From Gaiellasilicea sp963731615 (GTDB lineage Bacteria > Actinomycetota > Thermoleophilia > Gaiellales > Gaiellaceae): 64,000 bases of DNA. The notes under the pieces were generated by a model. The model saw only the letters and a list, made by a program, of their open reading frames with translations. It did not search any database and was not told the origin of the DNA. Within the stretch, counting starts at the first letter, position 1, and each line of letters starts with the position of its first letter. The stretch spans positions 73,160 through 137,159 of the forward strand of contig CAVSWD010000004.1 in assembly GCA_963731615.1 (NCBI GenBank), given 5' to 3'. Made by a program: the position numbers and the translations under genes. Positions 1 through 7,996 of the stretch are shown here, piece by piece.

Positions 1-829
1 GGCAGCACGGGACGGCCAGGATCGCGTCCGCATCCCAGCGCACCGCCTGAGCGAGCGCTTCGTCGGTCGCCGTGTCGCACGCGTGCAGGCTGACGACAAG
101 GTCTACCTCGCCGGCGGCGTGGAAGCCCGCGATCTCTCCGCGCTCGAAGCGGAGGCCGGCCGCGCCGACGCGGTCCGCCAGAGCAGCACACGTCGCGATC
201 ACGTCCTCCTTCAGGTCGAGCCCGACGATCTCCACCTCTCGCCCACGAAGGACCGTGAGCAGGTGATGAATCGCGAAGGTCAGATACGACTTGCCGCAAC
301 CGAAATCGACGACGCGCAGCGTGCCGTCGGGCCGCAGGGAGGGCACCACGTCGTCGACCAGCTCCAGAAAGCGGTTGACCTGCCGGAACTTGTCGTAGCG
401 GCTCTTGCGCACACGGCCATCCGCTGACATGACGCCGAGCTCGACGAGGAAAGGAACCGGCGTCCCGTCCTCGAGCAGGTAGTGCTTGCGGCGATCGTGC
501 GCAAGCGAAGTCGCGGGGCGTGAGGGCGGACGCCGCAGCACCTTCTCCCCGAGGATCTGCCAGTCAGCCTCCGCTGTCTGGAGCAGACCCTGCCGGTAAT
601 CGGCCAGCAGGACTCCGAGCCGCTCGCGGGCCGCAGCCGGCGCGAGGTTCTCGTGCGTCGCGCGGTCGCCGAGGTGGGTTGTGAAGCGAAAGGCCGTCTC
701 GCCGCGGAGCTCGACCGGATCGACCGTGACCTTTGCAGGCAGGTCGCGGGTACGCGGCTTCGAGACGACGGCGCGCGTCAGGGACAGTCCCTCGAACAGG
801 TCCGCGACGAGCGTGTCTCGATCGGCCAT
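1..829 (-). CDS. SAM-dependent methyltransferase (Methyltransf_32-like), 3' end outside window
   Basis: An open frame runs from an ATG at 829 to the window edge (276 codons, no stop), so the C-terminus is missing. An N-terminal segment of about 150 residues has no motif I recognise. It is followed by a Rossmann methyltransferase core: VVDFGCGKSYLTFA is the glycine-rich SAM loop, VEIVGLDLKEDV carries the acidic residue expected to bind the ribose, and VSLHACDTATDEAL is the hallmark post-strand-4 motif of the Methyltransf_32 group (METTL25/GSTCD relatives). The substrate is unknown; relatives are proposed to act on RNA or protein. It lies 18 bases downstream of the co-directional FAD oxidoreductase gene and may be cotranscribed with it. 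The family call is fairly secure; the function is not. Confidence 0.8.
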   Translation of the reverse strand, partial: MADRDTLVADLFEGLSLTRAVVSKPRTRDLPAKVTVDPVELRGETAFRFTTHLGDRATHENLAPAAARERLGVLLADYRQGLLQTAEADWQILGEKVLRRPPSRPATSLAHDRRKHYLLEDGTPVPFLVELGVMSADGRVRKSRYDKFRQVNRFLELVDDVVPSLRPDGTLRVVDFGCGKSYLTFAIHHLLTVLRGREVEIVGLDLKEDVIATCAALADRVGAAGLRFERGEIAGFHAAGEVDLVVSLHACDTATDEALAQAVRWDADAILAVPCC

Positions 830-847
830 CCCGCCGAAGGCTAGAGG

Positions 848-2209
848 CTAGAGGCCGTATGCCTCGAGGAGCCCGACCCAGATCTCGCTGCGGGTCGGGA
901 ACGAGGGCACCGCGTGGACGAGCAGGTCGAGCGGGATCTCGGCGACGACGGCGATCGTGGCCGCATGCAGCCACTCGGCCACCTCGACGCCGGTGAAGGT
1001 CGCCCCGACGATGACACGGCGCGCGTCGTCGACGATCAACCGCGACGTGCCCGGCGCGCCCCGCCCGGTGAAGCTCGCCCCCGCGGTCGAGCCCGTCTCG
1101 ACGTCGACGGCGGTGACGGCCAGGCCGGCCGACTCCGCGGAGGAGAGCGTGTGGCCAACGGCCGCAACCTGGGGGTCGGTGAAGATCACGCGCGGCGACA
1201 GCGGCCCGTCGGAGACGATGCGCGCGTCCTTACCGAGAATCACGTCGGCGACGATCCGGCCCTGGTACTTGCCCATGTGCGTCAGCAGCGCCCGGCCGTT
1301 CGCGTCTCCGATCGAGTAGAGCCACCCGTGGCGCGACGAGCGCAGGTTCGAGTCCACCTCGACCGGCTTTCCCGGCTCGAGCCCGATCGTCTCGAGGCCG
1401 AGCTCGGCGGTGCTGGGCTTCCGCCCAACGGCGACGAGCAGCTCAGAGCCGGTCGCCGTGGAGCCATCCTCCATCGTCACGCTGACGGCGCCGTCGCCGT
1501 CACGGGCGACGGAGACGGCGCGGCCCTCCGTGCGCACGTCGACACCGGCTTCGCGCAGCGCTGCCTCGACCTGGGCCGACGCGAACGGCTCCTCGCGCAC
1601 GATCACGCGCGGTGCGCCCTCGAGCACGATGACCTTCGTCCCGAGCGAGGCCCACGCGGCGCTGAGCTCGACCCCCACGACCCCACCGCCGAGGATGACG
1701 AGGCTCTCGGGCGGCTGCTTCGCCGTCGTCGCCTCACGGTTCCCCCACGGACGGGCCTCGGCGAGACCCGGGATCGGCGGCATTGCAGGCCCGCTGCCGG
1801 TCGCGACGACGACCGCCTTCCCGGCCACGAACACGTCGTCGCCCACGCGTACCCGGCGCTCGCCGTCCAGCCGACCGTGACCGCGAACGAGCGTCACGCC
1901 GCGATCCTCGAGCCACGGCACCTGCGAGGAGTCGTCGAGCTCGTGCACGACCTCGTCGCGCCGCGCCAGCACCGCGTTCGCATCCAGCCCGTCGACGCGA
2001 AGGCCCGGAACACGGCCGGCCTCGGCGAGCAGCTCACCCGGGCGGAGCAGCGCCTTCGAGGGCATGCAGGCGTAGTAGGAGCACTCGCCGCCGACGAGGT
2101 GCTCCTCGACGAGCGCGACCTCGAGCCCGGACGCGCCGAGACGGCCGGCCACGACCTCGCCCGCTGGCCCGGCGCCGATGACGATGACGTCGAAGCTCCG
2201 CTCGGCCAT
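848..2209 (-). CDS. FAD-dependent pyridine nucleotide-disulfide oxidoreductase (dihydrolipoamide dehydrogenase/mercuric reductase family)
   Basis: The 453-residue protein has the class I flavoprotein disulfide reductase layout. There is an N-terminal FAD GxGxxG site (VIGAGPAGEV, residues 10-19) and a redox-active pair C43/C48 inside GGECSYYACMPSK. A second GxGxxG for NAD(P)H lies near residue 175 (ILGGGVVGVEL), and a C-terminal dimerisation domain ends in HAVPSFPTRSE, the region holding the His-Glu pair of lipoamide dehydrogenases. Length is typical (450-470). No lipoyl-bearing dehydrogenase subunits are nearby, so a role in a 2-oxoacid dehydrogenase complex is not supported; a generic disulfide or quinone reductase is as likely. 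The gene diverges from a flavin reductase 42 bases away. Confidence 0.88.
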   Translation of the reverse strand: MAERSFDVIVIGAGPAGEVVAGRLGASGLEVALVEEHLVGGECSYYACMPSKALLRPGELLAEAGRVPGLRVDGLDANAVLARRDEVVHELDDSSQVPWLEDRGVTLVRGHGRLDGERRVRVGDDVFVAGKAVVVATGSGPAMPPIPGLAEARPWGNREATTAKQPPESLVILGGGVVGVELSAAWASLGTKVIVLEGAPRVIVREEPFASAQVEAALREAGVDVRTEGRAVSVARDGDGAVSVTMEDGSTATGSELLVAVGRKPSTAELGLETIGLEPGKPVEVDSNLRSSRHGWLYSIGDANGRALLTHMGKYQGRIVADVILGKDARIVSDGPLSPRVIFTDPQVAAVGHTLSSAESAGLAVTAVDVETGSTAGASFTGRGAPGTSRLIVDDARRVIVGATFTGVEVAEWLHAATIAVVAEIPLDLLVHAVPSFPTRSEIWVGLLEAYGL

Positions 2210-2251
2210 GCAGCGAGTCTCGCACGAACCACGTTATGCGACGATCGCTGC

Positions 2252-2746
2252 GTGAGCGCCACCCTCGACGCGCAGCAGCTGCGGCGCCTGATGGCCCACT
2301 GGGCGACGGGCGTCGCGATCGTGACGAGCCGCGACGACACGGGCCCGCGCGGAGCGACGACGAACGCACTGACGTCGCTCTCTCTCGAGCCGCTGCTGAT
2401 GCTCGTCTGCCTCGACCGCAGCTCGAACACACTCGAGTCGGTTCGAACGTCGGGACGCTTCTGCATCAACGTCCTCGCCGGCGACCAGGAGGAGCTCGCA
2501 CGCCGATTCGCGACGAAGGCAAGTGGCGAGGAGAAGCTCGCCGGGGTCGCGCACGAGCTGGTGGCGGGCGTGCCCGTGCTCGGCGGCGTCGTCGCCTGGC
2601 TCGTGTGCGAGCTCGAGCGGGAGCTCGACGGCGGCGACCACGCGATCCTGATCGGCCGGCCGCTCGAGGCCGGCTCCGACCTCGACGCCGAGCCGCTGCT
2701 CTTTCACCGCGGCCGCTTCCAACGAGACCTTAAGGAGAGCCGGTGA
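2252..2746 (+). CDS. Flavin reductase-like (FMN-binding split-barrel) protein
   Basis: This 164-residue protein starts at GTG 2252. The conserved block LMAHWATGVAIVTSRD near the N-terminus, ATTNALTSLSLEP and GRFCINVLAGDQEELARRFA are typical of the flavin reductase domain that supplies reduced FMN/FAD to two-component monooxygenases. No monooxygenase partner lies beside it. The divergent gene is an FAD disulfide reductase, so the pair may share a redox role (inference). The frame is open far upstream, but that stretch only mirrors the opposing gene; GTG 2252 is the first start that begins at the conserved domain. The stop overlaps the next gene by four bases (GTGA). Confidence 0.85.
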   Translation: MSATLDAQQLRRLMAHWATGVAIVTSRDDTGPRGATTNALTSLSLEPLLMLVCLDRSSNTLESVRTSGRFCINVLAGDQEELARRFATKASGEEKLAGVAHELVAGVPVLGGVVAWLVCELERELDGGDHAILIGRPLEAGSDLDAEPLLFHRGRFQRDLKESR

Positions 2747-3360
2747 AGAACCGCATCGAAGTGATCTCGACCGTGCTGCTCGCGGTCGCTGCCGTCGCGA
2801 CCGCTTGGAGCGGCTACCAGGCAACACGCTGGAACGGCGAGCAGGCGAAGGCGTCGAGCCGCACGAATGCGATCAGAATCGAGGCGGCGCGCGCGCAAGG
2901 GCTCGCCGAGTCGCAGACGCAGATCGACGTCGCCACCTTCATCCAGTGGGTCGACGCCTACGCGCTCAAGAGGACGGTGCTCACGGACTTCTACTTCAAG
3001 CGCTTCCGCGCGGAATTCAAGCCGGCCGTCAATGCCTGGCTCGCGACCAAGCCGCTCACGAACCCGAAGGCGCCGCTGACTCCCTTCGCGATGCCCGAGT
3101 ACGAGCTCGCGGCAGCGACCGAGGCGCGACAACTGGACGCCGCGGCAGAGGTGTCGGCAGCAGAGGTACGACGCAACATCCAGCGTGCGTCGAACTACAT
3201 CCTCGGCGTCGTTCTCTTCTCCGTCTCGCTCTTCTTCGCCGGGATGAGCACCAAACTCAGCCGGCCCCGGCTCCAGGCGGTCACGCTGGCGCTCGGCTGC
3301 ATCGTCTTTCTCGCAACGGTGATCTGGATCGCGACCTCACCGGTGACGATCGAGATCTGA
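2743..3360 (+). CDS. Uncharacterised membrane protein with three predicted helices
   Basis: The 205-residue product starts at GTG 2743, inside the stop of the flavin reductase (GTGA overlap), indicating translational coupling. One hydrophobic helix lies at about residues 6-24, followed by a long soluble segment of about 120 residues rich in Ala, Gln and charged residues. Two more helices occur at about 152-170 and 178-198. The arrangement (short cytosolic tail, helix, long loop, helical hairpin) resembles DUF4337-like small membrane proteins, but I cannot assign it firmly. A perfect 14-bp hairpin follows the stop. No function is proposed. Confidence 0.7.
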   Translation: MKNRIEVISTVLLAVAAVATAWSGYQATRWNGEQAKASSRTNAIRIEAARAQGLAESQTQIDVATFIQWVDAYALKRTVLTDFYFKRFRAEFKPAVNAWLATKPLTNPKAPLTPFAMPEYELAAATEARQLDAAAEVSAAEVRRNIQRASNYILGVVLFSVSLFFAGMSTKLSRPRLQAVTLALGCIVFLATVIWIATSPVTIEI

Positions 3361-3370
3361 GCCCGGGCGC

Positions 3371-3401
3371 AAGGCGCCGGCCGCGGTGCGGCCGGCGCCT
3401 T
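3371..3401. terminator. Bidirectional terminator hairpin
   Basis: A perfect 14-bp inverted repeat (AAGGCGCCGGCCGC, 3-base loop GGT, then its complement) lies between two convergent genes ending at 3360 (+) and 3413 (-). On either strand it is flanked only by weak T-content, but the location and stem strength suit a shared terminator. Confidence 0.75.
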
Positions 3402-3412
3402 CGCGCACGAAC

Positions 3413-3823
3413 CTATTCCCTGATCGCGAGCTCGCTCCGGCTCTCGCCCCAGCGCACGGTCAGCGCGTAGAGCACGACCAGATTCAACGCCAACGCGGTC
3501 AGCGCCCAGAGCGGGTACTGGCTGTTGCCGAGAAACCCGAGCTGCGAGAAGAAGTTCAGCGACACGACGATGATCGCGAACCAGCGCGCCCACGACTGCG
3601 CCGCGCCCAGTGCGATGCCGCCGATCGCCAGCAGCACGCCCCAGATCAGCATCACCCAGCCCCAGCTCGTGACGTCGATGACGAGGAACCCTGCCCCCGT
3701 GACCACGAAGTACTCGTCCTCGAACAGGGCGATCAGGCCCTGAAAGAAGTCGATGAAGCCGATGATCAGCATCAACAAGCCGGCGAACCCGATCCAGCCT
3801 GCCATCGATTTTTCGTTCATCAC
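3413..3823 (-). CDS. DUF7144 family membrane protein
   Basis: This 136-residue, very hydrophobic protein has four predicted helices (about residues 8-30, 52-74, 80-100 and 106-126). The AGWIGFAGLLMLIIGFID opening, the WGWVMLIWGVLLAIGGIAL block and the WARWFAIIVVSLN segment are what I know from the actinobacterial DUF7144 family. Members are abundant, often stress- or dormancy-associated, and have no known activity. Two adjacent Met codons open the frame; a GGGAGGG-type Shine-Dalgarno lies about 5 bases upstream (plus-strand 3825-3835). It stands alone, convergent with the preceding membrane gene. Confidence 0.82.
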   Translation of the reverse strand: MMNEKSMAGWIGFAGLLMLIIGFIDFFQGLIALFEDEYFVVTGAGFLVIDVTSWGWVMLIWGVLLAIGGIALGAAQSWARWFAIIVVSLNFFSQLGFLGNSQYPLWALTALALNLVVLYALTVRWGESRSELAIRE

Positions 3824-3934
3824 ACCCTCCCGGTTAGGACGCCGCTCTGCGCGCCGTCTGACGTCGCCGCGGTGTCCTCCCGCTGGAAGGCCTTTCGTGG
3901 CGACCGCTACGGGACCACACCGGGCGACATCACG

Positions 3935-5521
3935 TCAAGTGGTCAGCCGCCGCCAGACGTTGTCGAGCAGCCGCCCGACGGGTGGCCAGAGCATGAGCGT
4001 GCCGGCGAAGTTGAGCACGCCCGCCGAGAACACGCGCGCGCCGGCCGCGGTCTCGTAGTACGACATCTCTCCGCTGCGTCCAGGCCCGAAGAGGTCGGGA
4101 ATGCGCGCGAGCACCTGCGTGCCCGGCGGTGACAGGGGCGTGGTGGCGTCGATCTCGATCCCGTAGAGCCCGAACTGGGAGCCGTTGCCGAGCCCGGTGC
4201 CTGCGAACGCCCACGGGGCAACGTCTGCGCCGACGACCGTGAACGGCTGCTGGCGCTGGCCGCGGTCGTTGGCGAGGTACTGGACGCCGAGCAGCGACGA
4301 TTCCGGCCGCCCGCGGTTTCGCCATTCGCCGACAAGCCTCGCGCTGTCGCCGGTGCGGACGACCTCGCGGAAGAAGTTGTTCGCCGAGAGGAACATCAGG
4401 CGGCCGCCCAGGTCGCGAAAGCCCGTGATCAGGTCGTAGAGGCGCCTGGTCACGTACTCGGTATGGCCGGGGAAGACGATCAGGTCATACGCAGCGCGGA
4501 GCGCTGCAGAGTCGGCGAAGCCCTCGATGTCCTCGTCCGCGTACATGTCGGTGGTGTGGCCGCGGCTCGCCATCCAATGCAGGAAGGCGACCTCGTAGCT
4601 CCGGAACCGGTACGGCGTGCCGCGACGGAGGTGCGGGCGGTCGAGGTCGATCCGCTTCGACTTCCACACGGCGTACCAGGTGTCGCCGAGGCCGTCGCCG
4701 TTGCGGTCGTAGAAGTTGTAGGCCTGCCAGGTCGTCGTCGGCGGCACGACCGCGACGCGAGAGGTCGGTGTTGCGGGGCGGACGATGATCGGCGCGAACC
4801 CGACGTGGCCCGACGGCCCGTCGAGGCGAGCCGCATAGAGGCCGCTCGGCGCGCCGGCCGGGATGTCGACGTACACGCCCGTGAGCGCGCCTCGCGACCT
4901 GCTGAGATCGACGCGGTGGGGTGCGGCGACCGGGACGCCCTTCATCTCCGCGTTGCCGTACGTCGGCACGCCTTCCGGACCGCAGCGGAGCAGCGTCACC
5001 CGCAGCCAGCGGGCGTCGGTCTGGACATTGAGGACGAGGCGCTGGCCCGGCACTGCGCTCCGCCGCCGGAACGTGGCTTCGACGTCGAGCACGCGCACGA
5101 CCGCTTTGCCAAGGATGGGCGCCTTCGCAGCCTGCTTGCCATCGGCGCGGACCTGGAGGATGTAGGAGCCGGGCGCTGTCTTCGGCGCCGGCCGCCACGG
5201 GATTTCATTCCGCCCCGGCTTGAGCTCCACGGGCTGGCTTGCAAGCACGCGCGGACCCGTCCCGTGCCGGCTCACGACCTCGAGCACCGCGTCGGTCGCC
5301 TTCGACGCGGATGCATTGAGGATCACACCGCCTCGCGCGCCCGCGCTGCGGGGGCTCACGGTCGCGAACAGTGGCCGGTCGCCGGCGAACGCGCGGCCGG
5401 CGTTGCGAACGCCGACGGTGCGGACGAGCCCGGCCGCGCCCCATGCATGCCGCGTCGGGCCGAAGGTGAAGAGGGCGGCCGCGCCGGCGAGCACGCGTTC
5501 GAGAAAATGCCTTCGTGTCAC
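3935..5521 (-). CDS. Exported protein with N,N-dimethylformamidase large-subunit-like C-terminal domain
   Basis: The 528-residue product is taken from GTG 5521, which opens VTRRHFLERVLAGAAALFTFG, a Tat-like signal (twin Arg, hydrophobic stretch). An N-terminal half built of beta-rich repeats (about residues 30-230) precedes the DMFA2_C-like domain: TWQAYNFYDRNGDGLGDTWY, a YEVAFLHWMASRGH block, YDLIVFPGHTEYVTRRL and LSANNFFREV. The family includes the iron-containing beta subunit of N,N-dimethylformamidase, but most actinobacterial members are uncharacterised and secreted. The frame stays open upstream, across the methyltransferase gene on the same strand; that part is out-of-frame shadow and was excluded. 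It lies 113 bases downstream of the cyclopropane synthase-like gene, so membership in the lipid operon is uncertain. Confidence 0.75.
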   Translation of the reverse strand: MTRRHFLERVLAGAAALFTFGPTRHAWGAAGLVRTVGVRNAGRAFAGDRPLFATVSPRSAGARGGVILNASASKATDAVLEVVSRHGTGPRVLASQPVELKPGRNEIPWRPAPKTAPGSYILQVRADGKQAAKAPILGKAVVRVLDVEATFRRRSAVPGQRLVLNVQTDARWLRVTLLRCGPEGVPTYGNAEMKGVPVAAPHRVDLSRSRGALTGVYVDIPAGAPSGLYAARLDGPSGHVGFAPIIVRPATPTSRVAVVPPTTTWQAYNFYDRNGDGLGDTWYAVWKSKRIDLDRPHLRRGTPYRFRSYEVAFLHWMASRGHTTDMYADEDIEGFADSAALRAAYDLIVFPGHTEYVTRRLYDLITGFRDLGGRLMFLSANNFFREVVRTGDSARLVGEWRNRGRPESSLLGVQYLANDRGQRQQPFTVVGADVAPWAFAGTGLGNGSQFGLYGIEIDATTPLSPPGTQVLARIPDLFGPGRSGEMSYYETAAGARVFSAGVLNFAGTLMLWPPVGRLLDNVWRRLTT

Positions 5522-5634
5522 GCCGCTGTCGAGCCCCGCGTCGTCGCGTGGCAGGGGCAGGCGAGGTCGAGATCGTGGAGCACGGCGACGACAGTCTTGC
5601 TGACCTGTCGGTTGTGACCGATCACTAGGTCGCG

Positions 5635-6654
5635 TCAGCGAGGTGTCTGCGGTTGCGAGCGAGGCTCGAAGAGATAGTGCGAGACAAGCCACTCGCGTCC
5701 GCCGCGAAAGCCCCAGAGCTCCGCGCAGGCGAGGAAGAAGACGCGCCAGTTCGCGAGCCAGGCCTCGGCCCGCGACTGGCCGTAGGCGTCGGCGAGCACG
5801 CGAGTGACCTGCTCGCGGTTGGCGTCCAGCCGCTCGAGCCAGGCCTCGGCCGTGCGCGAGTAGTGCTCGCCGCTCACGCGCCAGTGGTCGAGCAGCGAGA
5901 GGTCGCGCTGGAAGTGGAGCAGTAGGTCGTCCGAGGGCATGTTCCCGGCGGTGAAGAACGTGCGCGCCATCCATCCCTCGGCGTAGGGGTAGGCGTAGCG
6001 GCGATGGCTGAAGACGTGGACGAAGAAGAGACCCGCCGGCTCGAGCCAGCTCGCGATCCGGGCGAACAGCGCCTCGTAGTTGCGGACGTGCTCGAGCATC
6101 TCGACCGAGAGAACGCGGTCGAAGCGCTCGTCCGGCTGCCAGTCGTTCACGTCCGCCGTCACGAGCTCGAGGTTCGCCGGTGCCCGCGGAAGCAAGAACT
6201 CGCGCTGGACACGTGAGTTCGAGACGGCGACGACGCGCGAGGCCGGATAGCGCTCGGCGAGCCAGAGGCTCAGCGAGCCCCAGCCGCAGCCGAGATCGAG
6301 CAGCGTCATCCCGTCCTCGATCCGGGCCCGCTCGCAGCTCAGCGCCAGCATCCGCTCCTCCGCCGCCGCCAGCGTGTCGCCGGGCTCCCACAGGCAGGAG
6401 CTGTACTTGAGCCGTGGGCCGAGCACGAGCTGGAAGAACTCCGCCGGCAGCTCGTAGTGCTGCGCGTTCGCCCGGTCGACCTGCTCGGCGATCGGGGAGG
6501 CGCGCAGCCGCTCGACGAAGTCGCGGGTCGCGTTCGGCCCCTTGCGCCGCTCGCGCTCGAGCCGGACGGCCAGGTTGGCCCGGATGCCGAGGCGGAGGAA
6601 CGGGTCCGGGACGCGCCCGGACTCGATCAGGCGGTCGACGAGCGGGGCGGCCAT
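5635..6654 (-). CDS. Cyclopropane-fatty-acyl-phospholipid synthase-like methyltransferase (second copy)
   Basis: This 339-residue protein starts at ATG 6654, overlapping the end of the DUF1295 gene by 28 bases. The central Rossmann core carries LLDLGCGWGSLSLWLAERYP (SAM loop), VVAVSNSRVQREFL and SVEMLEHV, diagnostic of the CFA synthase family. The N-terminal block VDRANAQHYELPAEFFQLVLG matches the lipid-binding helical entry. It differs clearly from the other copy at 7993-9219, having a longer basic N-terminus and a C-terminal FRGGREWLVSHYLFEP. The likely reaction is methyl or methylene transfer from SAM onto an unsaturated acyl chain of a membrane phospholipid, acting at the cytoplasmic face. 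It is the last of six overlapping genes in the lipid-modification operon. Confidence 0.85.
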   Translation of the reverse strand: MAAPLVDRLIESGRVPDPFLRLGIRANLAVRLERERRKGPNATRDFVERLRASPIAEQVDRANAQHYELPAEFFQLVLGPRLKYSSCLWEPGDTLAAAEERMLALSCERARIEDGMTLLDLGCGWGSLSLWLAERYPASRVVAVSNSRVQREFLLPRAPANLELVTADVNDWQPDERFDRVLSVEMLEHVRNYEALFARIASWLEPAGLFFVHVFSHRRYAYPYAEGWMARTFFTAGNMPSDDLLLHFQRDLSLLDHWRVSGEHYSRTAEAWLERLDANREQVTRVLADAYGQSRAEAWLANWRVFFLACAELWGFRGGREWLVSHYLFEPRSQPQTPR

Positions 6655-7424
6655 GGCACAAAGACGCTGGTTTCGCGCTGGTAGCGCCGGAAGTCGTCGC
6701 CCCGGCTCTTCAGCGCCTGCTCCTCGGCCGGCTTGACGCCGGTGACGAAGAGGATCAGGTAGAGGATCAGAAGCGGCGAGACGAGCCCGACCCACCCGTA
6801 CGGCGCCGCGAGCGCGATCAGTGCGTACGACACCCAGGTCAGCCACTGGAAGAAGTAGTTCGGGTGCCGCGAGTAACGCCAGAGGCCGTAGCGCATCGTC
6901 TTGCCCTTGTTCGCGGGGTCGGCCTTGAAGCTCTTCAGCTGGCGGTCGGCGACCGCCTCGAGCGGGGCGGCGACGAGCCAGAGGGCGAGTCCGGCCCACT
7001 CGAGCGGCTCGAGCCCCGAGTTGGAGTTGAACGCGATCAGGACGAACGGGATCGCGAGCAGCGCGGCGACGAGCGCCTGCGCCTGGTAGAAGATCGCGAA
7101 GGTGAGCTGCTCGCGCCCGCGCTCGGCCCAGCGGCGCCGCAGCTCCTGGTAGCGCGTGTCCTCTCCCTTGCCCAGCCGGCCGCGGACGAGCGAGGCGATG
7201 CGGAGGTTCTCGACGCCGGCGAGGACGAGGATCAGCAGCCGGTGCTCGAGCTCGCCGGGGCCGAGGATCGCCGCCAGCGCCGCGATCAGGACGAGGCTCC
7301 CCGCCCAGCCGGCGTCGACCGCCGTCGCGTCACGCGTGCGCCGCTGCACGAGGTAGAGCACGCCGAGCAGGAGCGCCGCCGCCGCCCAGCAGATGAGCCA
7401 GAGCTGCCAGCGCGACTCGATCAC
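6627..7424 (-). CDS. DUF1295 membrane protein (steroid 5-alpha-reductase/isoprenylcysteine methyltransferase fold)
   Basis: The 265-residue polytopic protein has about seven helices. The C-terminal GLWRYSRHPNYFFQWLTWVSYAL block is the family signature: the RHPNY motif binds NADPH in steroid-reductase-like enzymes. DUF1295 proteins repeatedly sit next to CFA synthase and DUF1365 genes, and a role in reducing an unsaturated lipid intermediate is plausible (family knowledge plus inference). The start overlaps the acyltransferase stop by four bases; its own end overlaps the next methyltransferase by 28. Expected location is the cytoplasmic membrane. Confidence 0.88.
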   Translation of the reverse strand: MIESRWQLWLICWAAAALLLGVLYLVQRRTRDATAVDAGWAGSLVLIAALAAILGPGELEHRLLILVLAGVENLRIASLVRGRLGKGEDTRYQELRRRWAERGREQLTFAIFYQAQALVAALLAIPFVLIAFNSNSGLEPLEWAGLALWLVAAPLEAVADRQLKSFKADPANKGKTMRYGLWRYSRHPNYFFQWLTWVSYALIALAAPYGWVGLVSPLLILYLILFVTGVKPAEEQALKSRGDDFRRYQRETSVFVPWPPRSSTA

Positions 7425-7996
7425 GCCGTCAGCGCCTGCTCGACGCGTGCTGTCAGCGCCCGCGCCGCCGCCACCGTCGGCTTCGCCTGCTCGACGACGA
7501 TCGGCTCGCCCACGTGGACGCCGGTTGGTGGCCGGCCCGGCCGAAAGACGCCGCGCGTGCCGACGAGCCGGACGGGGACGATCGGCGCGCCGGTGGCAAG
7601 CGCGAGTCGGGCCGCCCCGCGATGGAAGCGCCGGTTCGGCAGCTGCTTCGAAGTGCCCTGCGGGAAGATGCCGATCACCTCGCCGGCGTGCAAGAGGGAC
7701 ACCGCGCGCGACATCGCTGTGCCGTCACCGGTGCCGCGTTCGACGGGAAACGTGCCGAAGGCATCCAGCGCCCGCCCGACGAGCGGAATCCGCCACAGTT
7801 CCGCTTTCGTCATGTAGCGCACCGGCCGCGGTGTCGCGAGCGCGAGCAGCCAGGGATCGAACATCGACTCGTGGTTGGCGACGAGGATCGCCGGGCTCTG
7901 CGCCGGAATCCGCTCCGAGCCGGTGATCGTGACGCGGTAGAGCCGCCGCGCGATCCCGCGGAAGTTCACCCGCTCGAGCAGCCGATAGAGGGTCAT
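7421..7996 (-). CDS. 1-acyl-sn-glycerol-3-phosphate acyltransferase (PlsC-type)
   Basis: This 191-residue protein starts at ATG 7996, overlapping the preceding stop as ATGA. It carries the acyltransferase blocks in order: VANHESMFDPW (catalytic NHxxxxD, about residues 35-41), then GTFPVERG, GIFPQGTSKQ and GAPIVPVRLVG. The length is that of the short bacterial PlsC type. Within this operon it may re-acylate lysophospholipids or channel modified fatty acids into phospholipids (inference). It belongs to the minus-strand lipid operon, overlapping both neighbours. Confidence 0.88.
   Translation of the reverse strand: MTLYRLLERVNFRGIARRLYRVTITGSERIPAQSPAILVANHESMFDPWLLALATPRPVRYMTKAELWRIPLVGRALDAFGTFPVERGTGDGTAMSRAVSLLHAGEVIGIFPQGTSKQLPNRRFHRGAARLALATGAPIVPVRLVGTRGVFRPGRPPTGVHVGEPIVVEQAKPTVAAARALTARVEQALTA

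Noticed and set aside
914..2746. A 610-codon plus-strand frame across the FAD oxidoreductase gene
   Set aside because: Only its last 164 codons (from GTG 2252) match a known family, the flavin reductase. The rest is the antisense of a conserved gene, kept open by high GC.
5522..6661. Upstream extension of the DMFase-like frame to 908 codons
   Set aside because: The extension reads through the cyclopropane synthase gene on the same strand in another frame and has no conserved motifs; the signal peptide begins at GTG 5521.
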